Assembly (NCBI GenBank): GCA_037127315.1 | Contig: JBBBDQ010000421.1 | Location: forward strand, 2,314,501 to 2,378,500 | DNA from: Ascarosepion bandense | Lineage: Eukaryota > Mollusca > Cephalopoda > Sepiida > Sepiidae | Length of the DNA: 64,000 nt | Direction: 5' to 3' | In this document: positions 33,867 to 47,300 of the stretch, piece after piece | Numbering within the stretch: the stretch's first letter is position 1 | Layout of the letters: every line of letters begins with the position of its first letter | The notes under the pieces: model-generated | What the model was told of the DNA's origin: nothing | Seen by the model: only the letters and a program-made list of their open reading frames with translations | Database searches by the model: none | Position numbers and translations under genes: made by a program

Positions 33867-34461
33867 GTTTTACAGTATTTACATTATTCAGATTATTGTC
33901 CTCATCTTTGTACGACGCTCTGGCCTTCTTCAGGAATTCGAACCGAACCCTTCATTACAATCACTGGGGCATGGCATATAAACTCTATTTCTTGCGGGAA
34001 GCCTTGGAAGTCATGAGTTATCTCCTCTAACCCTGCAAGTTACTTGTTCATCATTGCAGTAGCCTGGTATTGAACTCACAACTCTAAAAGTCAAGTCTAT
34101 AACAAGTGGGCCATGTATTCCTTAAGGACAAGAACAACTAAAGTTTTACGACATATAAGCCTAATGTCCAGTAACCCTTTTTTATCAGAGTTCATATTGC
34201 AATTTTTTTAATGTTAATGGTTTTCTCTAGTATTTTTACCAGAGCTCATATTGCAATCTTTGACACTAATGATTTTCTCTGGCACTCCGTATTACTAGTT
34301 CCCATATTGTGTTCATCTCTATGCTTGGTCGGCTTAGGAGATGTTTGTTGCCTATCATATGTGCTGATTCCTTAAGCTTACGTAGTTTCCTGTGGCGTTC
34401 TCCATCTATTATTTCAACTTCAAGATGAAGACAGTAGTCCGAATAGTGTAAATACTGTAAA
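33867..34461. mobile_element. Penelope-like terminal sequences in inverted arrangement
   Basis: The ends form an imperfect inverted repeat of about 43 bp (33,867-33,910 and 34,422-34,461; both contain GTAAATACTGTAAA and a GATGAGGAC/GATGAAGAC block). The left arm on the minus strand continues with CTGAAGAAGGCC and GGGTTCGGTTCGAATTCC, as at 59,190-59,220, but lacks the second stem arm and GAAAC. On the plus strand 34,104-34,176 matches 59,101-59,168 (GTGGGCCATGTATTCCTTAA, CCTAATGTCCAGTAACC). A tRNA-like B box (GAGTTCAATACC, minus) lies near 34,070, so a SINE may also be embedded. Confidence 0.55.
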
Positions 34462-34738
34462 TGCTACCTCATTTCAGAAATATAAACAAATACTAGATTA
34501 GTTTTGTTCATTTTTTTTTTGTACATTTTCATTTATGGAAGTCTATAATTGTTATAACCGTATGGCGCTCTTTAATAACGGATATAGTTGATAATTAACT
34601 AATAATTGGATATTACTAAAAAGTTCCTTGCTAAAGCCTCCACAGAAACTGTTATTTAGTAGTGATTTAGATCTCCACATGGAGATTTGTCGGATGATTT
34701 CCAAGTCTGTTATTGGTATCACCTCGATACAACTGAAC

Positions 34739-34791
<53 letters not shown>

Positions 34792-34801
34792 AGATTGTAC
34801 C

Positions 34802-34850
<49 letters not shown>

Positions 34851-34851
34851 G
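34739..34851. repeat. (TATC)n microsatellite, two blocks
   Basis: Two perfect TATC runs (34,739-34,790 and 34,801-34,851) separated by AGATTGTACC. Confidence 0.98.
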
Positions 34852-34984
34852 TAATCTGTTTATATATCAGATCACTGAAAAATTTCCTGCTCGATTTTCA
34901 TTGTTCACCTTGACACTGATATTTGTTTTGATGCTGATATTTGGTGTATTCTACACTGAAAGTATGCATTGTTCAGTTAGAGAA

Positions 34985-35515
34985 CAAGATTTTGTTGAAT
35001 ATTGATGTTTTCTGCACAAAGATGGAGAGTGAAAGCTTGCATCCTGGCCATATTATGCTCTACGAATTTTGGAAACGAGTCAGCCTGGAAACTGCGACAA
35101 AAACATTCAGAACGGTTTATATGGACCGCGTTCTAGCACTTCTGATCGTCAAGAATTGATTTGACAAATCGATAATGTGCCATTTTCCACCATGATAACG
35201 TAATACAGAATGTTGCAAAATCAACCTCCGAGAATCTTAAAGAATTGAAGTAAGAAACCCACCAACATTTACCGTATCTTCCTGGTCTGGTGCCTTTGGA
35301 TTTTCATTTGTTCCGGTCACTACAGAACAATTTCAAAGACAAAAAATTTTGCTATGTACAGCCAGTGGATAATTAGCTCACACCTTATTCCAACAAAAAC
35401 ATGAAGTTTTTACAAAAATGGCATCAAGAAGCTTGTAGAACGATGGGAGACAGTTGAAAAAAACAAAGCAGATTATGTATTTGACTAATAAATTTTGTGA
35501 GCATGTAAAATTTTA
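34985..35515 (+). pseudogene. mariner-like transposase, internally deleted relic
   Basis: The N-terminal helix-turn-helix type segment (MESESLHPGHIMLYEFWKRV) is followed within ~150 bp by the C-terminal end (LPGLVPLDFHLFRSLQNNF, DKKFCYV, then WHQEACRTMGD). In family members these lie several hundred base pairs apart, so the catalytic core has been lost. SPDLAPSDYHLF is represented by LPGLVPLDFHLF, so the terminal aspartate is also gone. Confidence 0.7.
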
Positions 35516-35582
35516 TTTTTTCATTTTCTAATCGGATAGTATCTATTGCTATGATCTAATATATATTTTGTTGCAGTCTGTT

Positions 35583-35583
<1 letters not shown>

Positions 35584-35626
<43 letters not shown>

Positions 35627-35627
35627 A
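35584..35627. repeat. (TATC)n microsatellite
   Basis: Perfect tetranucleotide run beside the Helitron-like element. Confidence 0.97.
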
Positions 35628-35662
35628 GTCTGCTAATATATGTAAACACACAAACACACATA

Positions 35663-36379
35663 TTTAAACTGATTTATAAATGGAACTTTGTCTCTGTGTT
35701 TGTATGTGCGTGTGTGTATCTGTGTGTGTGTGTCCGTATCCGTTACCTATAGACTCCAAAACGGCTGAACCAATTTTCATGAAAATTTACACAGTTTTAC
35801 TATAAGCATCTGCGAGTGTTCTTAGCTAGGTTTTGTGTCACGGTACCCCCCGATAAATATCGATAATCGAAAAAATCAGGTTATAGAAGGAGTTGTCCGA
35901 TTTTAATCAAATTTGATACACTTGTAGACAAACACATAAGAAACGATATTCAGAATTTTCAAGGTTGCAGTTCGTACAATAGTGCAGAAAATCGATAATA
36001 TATATATTAAAGGCAAGATGTTTTTGTGTGTGTCTGTTTATCTGTCTGTATTTTTTCAGCACTTTTATTTTAGTTTTTGCTTCGGGTTTGGCTCTAAGTA
36101 GGTATAATTGTAGTTCTTAGTCTCAGCCATGATACCATTTACTCAGAGGACTTATTTAGCCTCCAAAATTCAGTTTACGATGAAAAAACTTATTTGATAT
36201 CGATACCAGGAAATCAAAATTTGACTTACATCCATTCATTTTTGTTTCAGTCTACGGTTTCGCTTTAACTATTGCTTTTTTATTCTTTCGTGTCAACGTT
36301 CATAGAGTCTGAGCTTCAGGATCATGGATTAATTTTAATGCTTTCATTACACCCGAGCAACGCCGGGCTATACTGCTAG
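35663..36379 (+). mobile_element. Helitron-like non-autonomous element, long copy
   Basis: 3' end: hairpin CCCG (36,352-36,355) / CGGG (36,364-36,367), eight bases, CTAG (36,376-36,379), then T. The left end contains GATTTATAAATGGAACTTTG. The middle has the conserved block ATCGATAATCGAAAAAATC and GCACTTTTATTTTAG. There is no ORF, so it would need an autonomous partner. Confidence 0.65.
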
Positions 36380-36417
36380 TATGTATATATATGACACATC
36401 TATAAATATGTATATAC

Positions 36418-36895
36418 AGGATGCGCTGGTCAAATTGTCGGCATTTTGTATTTTAAATTTTGCTCATGTGCGTTGCATATCTTTTTATTTTGTTGACTGC
36501 ACAGTATAGTAGAGTCAGTTGGGCACCATCTGAAAGAAAAAGAGCACCATAACTCAATTCACTTCGACAGAAATTTAAAAACGGCCAGCTTGTTGTTTGG
36601 AATTCTCCCCTGTAGCTTAAATATAAACATTTTAGAGTTTTTGAGTGTTAATTTGAGGACAGATCAGAGGATTCTGTAAGAGTTGTTTGAGTCAAATGTG
36701 GATTACGAAGATGTTTGGAGTGATCACTAGTGATGGCGATGTTATGACTCCATTTCTCTCTCCACGGTTTCTCATATTTAACACGGATGCCTATATCAAG
36801 TGCCTTGAGGACATAGTGCTTCACAACACCTCTTACATATTACCATCTACCTTCCCAGACAGCAGCAAACCCTTGATTTGCGTAATTTAGACAAC
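36418..36895 (+). pseudogene. Tc1/mariner-type transposon, truncated copy
   Basis: The leader ACTGCACAGTATAGTAGAGT, CAGTTGGGCACC is shared with the copy at 20,230-20,835. Further on it encodes MFGVITSDGDVMTPF and FNTDAYIKCLEDIVL, which resemble the central region of Tc1/mariner transposases before the QQDS catalytic box. It ends at the (TA)n run at 36,909, before that box. Confidence 0.65.
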
Positions 36896-36906
36896 AATTT
36901 ATTCAT

Positions 36907-36907
<1 letters not shown>

Positions 36908-36949
<42 letters not shown>
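36908..36949. repeat. (TA)n microsatellite
   Basis: Perfect dinucleotide run; another is at 37,380-37,427. Confidence 0.97.
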
Positions 36950-37376
36950 GAAAAATCTATAAGTGAGCCACAATTTTCTAATAAATTTTGTTTTTACCAC
37001 CATATTTTTGTGTTGGTGTGGTTTCTCCTTTTTGTGAAGATCTATTTATTTGCTAGCAATCATGTGCTTTAGCCTCTTTCCCTGACGATCCGTAGGGTGA
37101 AACCGCGGTAGGTTGTGGCACACTTGTAGATTTTTCGTGGTCTTGCTCTAATCCCGTACTTTCGTACTTTCGTATCGAGCACTTTTTCTGGTGTTTAGGT
37201 TCCGTCTTGGGTTTCTTTTTCTTTCCTGCGGATGCTTGACTGTTTGTTCTTGTTTCGTTGGTTTCCTTTTTTTTTCATCCCCAATATTCGACGGATTTTG
37301 GTTCTGTTTGTTGGCATTTTTTCGAATATTTATGTTTATTTTGATTAGTGTAAACTTACGGATTCTAGTTTATTTG

Positions 37377-37430
<54 letters not shown>

Positions 37431-37808
37431 ATCTGTCAGTCTGTCTTTCTCTCTCTATGAGGATATAAGTAAAGGCATAAATATAAAATCGGTTTCCGCT
37501 TGTATTCAATACCAGCGCATTCTATGAGATGACTTACTTACATGAAACTGAAACACATCAGGTCTCACATTTATACATTTTAACACTAATTCACTGACAA
37601 GTAATTATGAATGGTATAAAAAGGGAATTTGATGAACTATTGCTTATTCAGCATGAAATGGATATCATTTACACCTTAATTAGGACCCCTGAAAATTTAC
37701 AATTCCGCAGTATTCAATCAACAATGTAGTGACAAAAATATAACTTAAAAGAAACAGGTAGAAAAAAATTTTAACATATATAATTTTTTTTTCGTACAAG
37801 TCAATATA
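36950..37808. other. No gene; possible retroelement end with box-stem-box motif
   Basis: CTGACGA (37,082-37,088) and GAAA (37,099-37,102) flank a very short potential stem (TCC/GGG). It resembles the Penelope-like terminal motif but is weaker. The rest, including (TA)n at 37,380-37,427, shows no gene. Confidence 0.4.
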
Positions 37809-37854
37809 TTATTATTATTATTATTAATATTATTATTTTTTATCATTCACTGTC

Positions 37855-38245
37855 TATTATAATCACACTATCTACCAAATCTGTGGGAAGACCTAAGGCA
37901 GGTAGTGGTGTGTTGTCATGTCTACATTTCATGATTAGTTTTTTTTTCTAACTCCCATAGCATCTTTAGCATTACTCGGACATTTTGTTCTTAGCGTGCG
38001 GGCTGTACTTATTAAGAAAAAATGTTTATTTCTCTTAAACTGATATTTATTCAATGTGTTGCTGTGTTTCATTTTTTATTATTCCAAGTGCATCAGCTAT
38101 GATTAATACTATTCTTGTTGTCGATTTCGACATTTTTTCTATTTCAATTTCTGGGTCTTTTAAATTCCTTGGTTGCTATGTTACAGTCCGTTGGGCAAGC
38201 CATATCAATGTGTAGTTAAGTGTTTTCTTTTCGGTTTTGACAATT
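37855..38245 (-). pseudogene. R4/Dong-like LINE C-terminal fragment, copy 1, in ATT repeats
   Basis: The minus strand gives MACPTDCNIATKEFK and downstream sequence parallel to the copy at 55 kb, ending in ACCACTACCTGCCTTAGG on the minus strand. ATT trinucleotide repeats flank both sides (37,809-37,850 and 38,246-38,267). It is frameshifted and short. Confidence 0.6.
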
Positions 38246-38357
38246 ATTGTTATTAGTATTATTATTATGCACAGATTAATGAAGACATAACCAGCATATG
38301 CATCACAACCAAAAATGGGTGACTTGCTAGGAGATTCTAGTAAAAACAACACATAAA

Positions 38358-41300
38358 CATGCACGAAAGGGCCAGTTAGAAATATCTTTATGTCAGATAA
38401 CCCAGCCCACTCACACTGTTTCTGACCAATGTCATTTCAAAGTAACTATTCCTAAGTAGTCTGGGCTGTTTTATATTTTAAGCGTGTAACCTTGCATGAA
38501 AGGTCCAGTTAGAAATATATTTATCAGATAACACGGTCCACTCACAAGGTCTCTGACCAAGGTTATTTCAAAGTATCTATTCTCAGGTAGTCTTGGCTGT
38601 TTTATACTTCAAGCATATACCTTGCATGAGAGGTTCAATTAGATATATCGTTATGTCAGCTCACCCAGTCCGCGCAAACAGTCTATGACCAAGAGTATTT
38701 TAAAGTATATATTCACAAATAGTCTTGACTGTTATATACTTCAAACTTATAAACTTCATGAAGAGTTTCAGTTATAAATATCTTTACGTCAGCTCCCCCA
38801 GTCAGCTCACACAGTTTGTGAGCATGCGTATTTCAAACTATCTATTCCTAAGTAGCTGTCGCTGTTTTATACTTCAAGCATATAACCTTGCATGAGAGTT
38901 CCAGTTTTGAATAACTTCATGTCAGCTCACCCAGTCTGCTCACACAGTCTCTGGCCAAGGGAATTTTGAAGTATCTATTCCCAAGTAGCCTTGGCTGTTT
39001 TATATATCAAAGATATAACTTTGCATGAGAGGACCAGTTAGAAATATCTTTTATAAACTTGCTGTTTTATAACCTTGCATGAGAGGTCCAGTTAGAAATA
39101 TCTTTATGACAGATAACCCAGTCCGCTCACACTCACACATTCTCGGACCAAGGTCATTTCAAAGAATCTATTCCCAAGTAGTCTTGGCTGTTTTATATAT
39201 CAAATATATAACTGAGAAGTCCAGTTAGAAATATCTTTATGACAGATAACCCAGTCCGCTCACACTTTCTGGGACCAAGGTCATTTCAAAGAATCTATTC
39301 CCAAGTAGTATTGGCTGTTTTATCTATCAAATATATAACTGAGAGGTCCAGTTAGAAATATCTTTATGACAGATAACCCAGTCCGCTCACACTCACACAT
39401 TCTCGGACAAAGATCATTTCAAATATCTATTACCAAGTAGTCTTGGCTGTTTTATATATCAAATATATAACTGAGAGGTCCAGTTAGAAATATCTTTATG
39501 ACAGATAACCCAGTACGCTCACACTCACACTTTCTCGGACCAAGATCAATTTCAAATATCTATTCCCAAGTAGTCTTGGCTGTTTTATATATCAAATATA
39601 TAACTGAGAGATCCAGTTAGAAATATCTTTATGACAGATAACCCAGACAGCTCACACTCACACATACTCGGACCAAGGTCATTTCAAAGAATCTATTCCC
39701 AAGTAGTATTGGCTGTTTTATCTATCAAATATATAACTGAGAGGTCCAGTTAGAAATATCTTTATGACAGATAACCCAGACCGCTCACACTCACACTTTC
39801 TCTGACCAAATGTCATTTCAAATATCTATTCCCAAGTAGTCTTGGCTGTTTTATATATCAAATATATAACTGAGAGGTCCAGTTAGAAATATCTTTATGA
39901 CAGATAACCCAGTACGCTCACACTCACACATTCTCGGACCAAGATCATTTCAAATATCTATTCCCAAGTAGTCTTGGCTGTTTTATATATCAAATATATA
40001 ACTGAGAGGTCGAGTTAGAAATATCTTTATGACAGATAACCCAGTACGCTCACACTCACACCTTCTCGGACCAAGAGCATTTCAAATATCTATTCCCAAG
40101 TAGTCTTGGCTGTTTTATATATCACATATATAACTGAGAGGTCCAGTTAGAAATATCTTTATGACAGATAACCCAGTACGCTCACACTCACACTTTCTCG
40201 GACCAATGTCATTTCAAATATCTATTCCCAAGTAGTCTTGGCTGTTTTATATATCACATATATAACTGAGAGGTCCAGTTAGAAATATCTTTATGACAGA
40301 TAACCCAGTACGCTCACACTCACACATTCTCGGACCAAGATCATTTCAAATATCTATTCCCAAGTAGTCTTGGCTGTTTTATATATCAAATATATAACTG
40401 AGAGGTCCAGTTAGAAATATCTTTATGACAGATAACCCAGTACGCTCACACTCACACATTCTCGGACCAAGATCATTTCAAATATCTATTCCCAAGTAGT
40501 CTTGGCTGTTTTATATATCAAATATATAACTGAGAGGTCCAGTTAGAAATATCTTTATGACAGATAACCCAGTACGCTCACACTCACACTTTCTCGAACC
40601 AAGATCATTTCAAATATCTATTCCCAAGTAGTCTTGGCTGTTTTATATATCAAATATATAACTGAGAGGTCCAGTTAGAAATATCTTTATGACAGATAAC
40701 CCAGTACGCTCACACTCACACTTTCTCGAACCAAGATCATTTCAAATATCTATTCCCAAGTAGTCTTGGCTGTTTTATATATCAAATATATAACTGAGAG
40801 GTCCAGTTAGAAATATCTTTATGACAGATAACCCAGTACGCTCACACTCACACTTTCTCGGACCAAGATCATTTCAAATATCTATTCCCAAGTAGTCGTG
40901 GCTGTTTTATATATCAAATATATAACTGAGAGGTCCAGTTAGAAATATCTTTATGACAGATAACCCAGACAGCTCACACTCACAGATACTCGGACCAAGG
41001 TCATTTCAAAGAATCTATTCCCAAGTAGTACTGGCTGTTTTATATATCAAATATATAACTGAGAGGTCCAGTTAGAAATATCTTTATGACAGATAACCCA
41101 GTACGCTCAAACTCACACTTTCTCGAACCAAGATCATTTCAAATATCTATTCCAAAGTAGTCTTCGCTGTTTTATATATCAAATATATAACTGAGAGATT
41201 CCAGTTAGAAATATCTTTATGACAGATAACCCAGTACGCTCACAACTCACACTTTCTCGAACCAAGATCATTTCAAATATCTATTCCCAAGTAGTCTTGG

Positions 41301-44300
41301 CTGTTTTATATATCAAATATGTAACTGAGAGGTCCAGTTAGAAATATCTTTATGACAGATAACCCAGTACGCTCACACTCACACTTTCTCGGACCAAGAG
41401 CATTTCAAATATCTATTCCCAAAGTAGTCTTGGCTGTTTATATATCAAATATGTAACTGAGAGGTCCAGTTAGAAATATCTTTATGACAGATAACCCAGT
41501 ACGCTCACACTCACTTTCTCTGACCAATGTCATTTCAAATATCTATTCCCAAGTAGTCTTGGCTGTTTTATCATCCAAATATATAACTGAGAGGTCCAGT
41601 TAGAAATATCTTTATGACAGATAACCCAGTACGCTCACACTCACACATTCTCGGACCAAGATCATTTCAAATATCTATTCCCAAGTAGTCTTGGCTGTTT
41701 TATATATCAAATATATAACTGAGAGGTCCAGTTAGAAATATCTTTATGACAGATAACCCAGTACGCTCACACTCACACTTTCTCGAACCAAGATCATTTC
41801 AAATATCTATTCCCAAGTAGTCTTGGCTGTTTTATATATCAAATATATAACTGAGAGGTCCAGTTAAATATCTTTATGACAGATAACCCGGTACGCTCAC
41901 CTCCTTTCCCGGACCAAGATCATTTCAAATATCTATTCCCAAGTAGTCGTGGCTGTTTTATATATCAAATATATAACTGAGAGGTCCAGTTAGAAATATC
42001 TTTATGACAGATAACCCAGACAGCTCACACTCACATACTCGGACCAAGGTCATTTTAAAGAATCTATTCCCAAGTAGTATTGGCTGTTTATATATCAAAT
42101 ATATAACTGAGAGGTGCAGTTAAAAATATCTTTATGACAGATAACCCAGACCGCTCACACTCACACTTTCTCTGACCAATGTCATTTCAAATATCTATTC
42201 CCAAGTAGTCTTGGCTGTTTTATATATCAAATATATAACTGAGAGGTCCAGTTAGAAATATCTTTATGACAGATAACCCAGTACGCTCACACTCACACTT
42301 TCCCGGACCAAGATCATTTCAAATATCTATTCCCAAGTAGTCGTGGCTGTTTTATATATCAAATATATAACACAAGTCCCAGTTAGAAATATCTTTATGA
42401 CAGATAACCCAGACAGCTCACACTCACACATACTCGGACCAAGGTCATTTCAAAGAATCTATTCCCAAGTAGTATTGGCTGTTTTATATATCAAATATAT
42501 AACTGAGAGGTGCAGTTAGAAATATCTTTATGACAGATAACCCAGACCGCTCACACTCACACTTTCTCTGACCAATGTCATTTCAAATATCTATTCCCAA
42601 GTAGTCTTGGCTGTTTTATATCAAATATATAACTGAGAGGTCCAGTTAGAAATATCTTTATGACAGATAACCCAGTACGCTCACACTCACACTTTCTCGG
42701 ACAGAGCATTTCAAATATCTATTCCCAAGTAGTCTTGGCTGTTTTATATATCAAATATATAACTGAGAGGTCCAGTTAGAAATATCTTTATGACAGATAA
42801 CCCGGTACACTCACACTCACACATTCTCGGACCAAGATCATTTCAAATATCTATTCCCAAGTAGTCTTGGCTGTTTTATATATCAAATATATAACTGAGA
42901 GGTCCAATTAGAAATATCTTTATGACAGATAACCCAGAGTACGCTCACACTCACACATTCTCGGACCAAGATCATTTCAAATATCTATTCCCAAGTAGTC
43001 TTGGCTGTTTTATATATCAAATATATAACTGAGAGGTCCAATTAGAAATATCTTTATGACAGAGAATAACCCAGTACGCTCACACTCACACTTTCTCGAA
43101 CCAAGATCATTTCAAATATCTATTCCCAAGTAGTCTTGGCTGTTTTATATATCAAATATATAACTGAGAGGTCCAGTTAGAAATATCTTTATGACAGATA
43201 ACCCAGTACGCTCACACTCACACTTTCTCGGACCAAGATCATTTCAAATATCTATTCCCAAGTAGTCGTGGCTGTTTTATATCAAATATATAACTGAGAG
43301 GTCCAGTTAGAAATATCTTTATGACAGATAACCCAGACAGCTCACACTCACAGATACTCGGACCAAGGTCATTTCAAAGAATCTATTCCCAGTAGTACTG
43401 GCTGTTTTATATATCAAATATATAACTGAGAGGGTGCAGTTAGAAATATCTTTATGACAGATAACCAGACCACTCACACTCACACTTTCTCTGACCAATG
43501 TCATTTCAAAGAATCTATTCCCAAGTAGTCTTGGCTGTTTTATATATCAAATATATAGCTGAGAGGTCCAGTTAGAAATATCTTTATGACAGATAACCCA
43601 GTACGCTCACACTCACACTTTCTCGAGACCAAGGTCATTTCAAATATCTATTCCCAAGTAGTCTTGGCTGTTTTATATATCAAATATATAACTGAGAGGT
43701 CAGTTAGAAATATCTTTATGACAGATAACCCAGTACGCTCAAACTCACACTTTCTCGAACCAAGATCATTTCAAATATCTATTCCAAAGTAGTCTTCGCT
43801 GTTTTATATATCAAATATATAACTGAGAGGTCCAGTTAGAAATATCTTTATGACAGATAGCAGACAGCTCACACTCACAGATACTCGGACCAGGTCATTT
43901 CAAAGAATCTATTCCCAAGTAGTACTGGCTGTTTTATATATCAAATATATAACTGAGAGGTGCAGTTAGAAATATCTTTATGACAGATAACCCAGACCGC
44001 TCACACTCACACTTTCTCTGACCAATGTCATTTCAAAAGAATCTATTCCAAAGTAGTCTTGGCTGTTTTATATATCAAATATATAGCTGAGAGGTCCAGT
44101 TAGAAATATCTTTATGACAGATAACCCAGTACGCTCACACTCACACTTTCTCGAACCAAGATCATTTCAAATATCTATTCCCAAGTAGTCTTGGCTGTTT
44201 TATATATCAAATATATAACTGAGAGGTCCAGTTAGAAACATCTTTATGACAGATAACCCAGTACGCTCACACTCACACTTTCTCGGACCAAGATCATTTC

Positions 44301-47300
44301 AAATATCTATTCCCAAGTAGTCGTGGCTGTTTCTATATATCAAATATATAACTGAGAGGTCCAGTTAGAAATATCTTTATGACAGATAACCCAGACAGCT
44401 CACACTCACAGATACTCGGACCAGAGTCATTTCAAAGAATCTATTCCCAAGTAGTACTGGCTGTTTTATATATCAAATATATAACTGAGAGGTCCAGTTA
44501 GAAATATCTTTATGACAGATAACGAAGTACGCTCAAACTCACACTTTCTCGAACCAAGATCATTTCAAATATCTATTCCTAAGTAGTCTTTAACTGTTTT
44601 ATATATCAAATATATAACTGCAGAGGTCAGTTAGAAATATCTTTATGACAGATAACCCAGTACGCTCACACTCACACTTTCTCGAACCAAGATCATTTCA
44701 AATATCTATTCCCAAGTAGTCTTGGCTGTTTTATATATCAAATATATAACTGAGGTCCAGTTAGAAATATCTTTATGACAGATAACCCAGTACGCTCACA
44801 CTCACACTTTCTCGGACCAAGAGCATTTCAAATATCTATTCCCAAGTAGTCTTGGCTGTTTTATATATCAAATATATAACTGAGAGGTCCAGTTAGAAAT
44901 ATCTTTATGACCAGATAACCCAGTACGCTCACACTCACACTTTCTCTGACCAATGTCATTTCAAATATCTATTCCCAAGTAGTCTTGGCTGTTTTTTATA
45001 CATCAAATATATAACTGAGAGGTCCAGTTAGAAATATCTTTATGACAGATAACTTAGTACGCTCACACTCACACATTCTCGGACCAAGATCATTTCAAAT
45101 ATCTATTCCCAAGTAGTCTTGGCTGTTTTATATATCAAATATATAGCTTTAGGGAGAGGTCCAGTTAGAAATATCTTTATGACAGATAACCCAGTACGCT
45201 CACACTCACACTTTCTCGAACCAAGATCATTTCAAATATCTATTCCCAAGTAGTCTTGGCTGTTTTATATATCAAATATATAACTGAAAGTCCAGTTAGA
45301 AATATCTTTATGACAGATAACCCAGACCCGCTCACCTCACTTTCTCTGACCAATGTCATTTCAAATATATTCCCAAGTAGTCTTGGCTGTTTTACTATAT
45401 CAAATATATAACTGAGAGGTCCAGTTAGAAATATCTTTATGACAGATAACCCAGTACGCTCACACTCACACTTTCTCGGACCAAGAGCATTTCAAATATC
45501 TATTCCCAAGTAGTCTTGGCTGTTTTATATATCAAATATATAACTGAGGTCAGTTAGAAATATCTTTATGACAGATAACCCAGTACGCTCACACTCACCC
45601 ACACATTCTCGGACCAAGATCATTTCAAATATCTATTCCCAAGTAGTCTTGGCTGTTTTTTATATATCAAATATATAACTGAGAGGTCAGTTAGAAATAT
45701 CTTTATGACAGATAACCCAGTACGCTCACACTCACACATTCTCGGACCAAGATCATTTCAAATATATTCCCAAGTAGTCTTGGCTGTTTTATATATCAAA
45801 TATATAACTGAGAGGGTCCAGTTAGAAATATCTTTATGACAGATAACCCAGTACGCTCACACTCACACTTTCTCGAACCAAGATCATTTCAAATATCTAT
45901 TCCCAAGTAGTCTTGGCTGTTTTATATATCAAATATATAACTGAGAGGTCCAGTTAGAAATATCTTTATGACAGATAACCCAGTACACTCACACTCACAC
46001 TTTCTCGGACCAAGATCATTTCAAATATCTATTCCCAAGTAGTCGTGGCTGTTTTATATATCAAATATATAACTGAGAGGTCCAGTTAGAAATATCTTTA
46101 TGACAGATAACCCAGACAGCTCACACTCACAGATACTCGGACCAAGGTCATTTCAAAGAATCTATTCCCAAGTAGTACTGGCTGTTTTATATATCAAATA
46201 TATAACTGAGAGGTGCAGTTAGAAATATCTTTATGACAGATAACCCAGACCGCTCACACTCACACTTTCTCTGACCAATGTCATTTCAAAGAATCTATTC
46301 CAAGTAGTCTTGGCTGTTTTATATATCAAATGTAAGCTGAGAGGTCCAGTTAGAAATATCTTTATGACAGATAACCCAGTACGCTCACACTCACACTTTC
46401 TCGGACCAAGGTCATTTCAAATATCTATTCCCAAGTAGTCTTGGCTGTTTTAATATATCAAATATATAACTGAGGGTCCAGTTAGAAATATCTTTATGAC
46501 AGATAACCCAGTACGCTCAAACTCACACTTTCTCGAACCAAGATCATTTCAAATATCTATTCCAAAGTAGTCTTCGCTGTTTTATATATCAAATATATAA
46601 CTTTAAGAGGTCCAGTTAGAAATATCTTTATGACAGATAACCCAGACAGCTCACCTCACAGATACTCGGACCAAGGTCATTTCAAAGAATCTATTCCCAA
46701 GTAGTACTGGCTGTTTTTATATATCAAATATATAACTGAGAAATTGCAGTTGAAATATCTTTATATGGATAACCCAGACCGCTCACCTCACTTTCTCTGA
46801 CCAATGTCATTTCAAAAAATCTATTCGGTAGTCTGGCTGTTTTATATATCAAATATATAGCTGGGGTCAGTTAAATATCTTTATGACAGATAACTTGAGT
46901 ACGCTCACACTCACACTTTCTCGAACCAAGATCATTTCAAATATCTATTCCCAAGTAGTCTTGGCTGTTTTTATATATCAAATATATAACTGAGAGGTCC
47001 AGTTAGAAATATCTTTATGACAGATAACCCAGTACACTCCCTCACACTTTCTCGGACCAAGATCATTTCAAATATCTAATCCCCAAGTAGTCGTGGCTGT
47101 TTTATATATCAAATATATAACTAGAGGAGAGTCCAGTTAGAAATATCTTTATGACCAGATATCTTGAACAGCTCACACTCACAGATACTCGGACCAAGGT
47201 CATTTCAAAAATCTATTCCCAAGTAGTACTGGCTGTTTTATATATCAAATATATAACTGAGAGGTCCAGTTAGAAATATCTTTATGACAGATAACAGAGT

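Noticed and set aside
34628..35005. 125-residue ORF with YLSI repeats
   Set aside because: It is produced by reading through the (TATC)n microsatellite.
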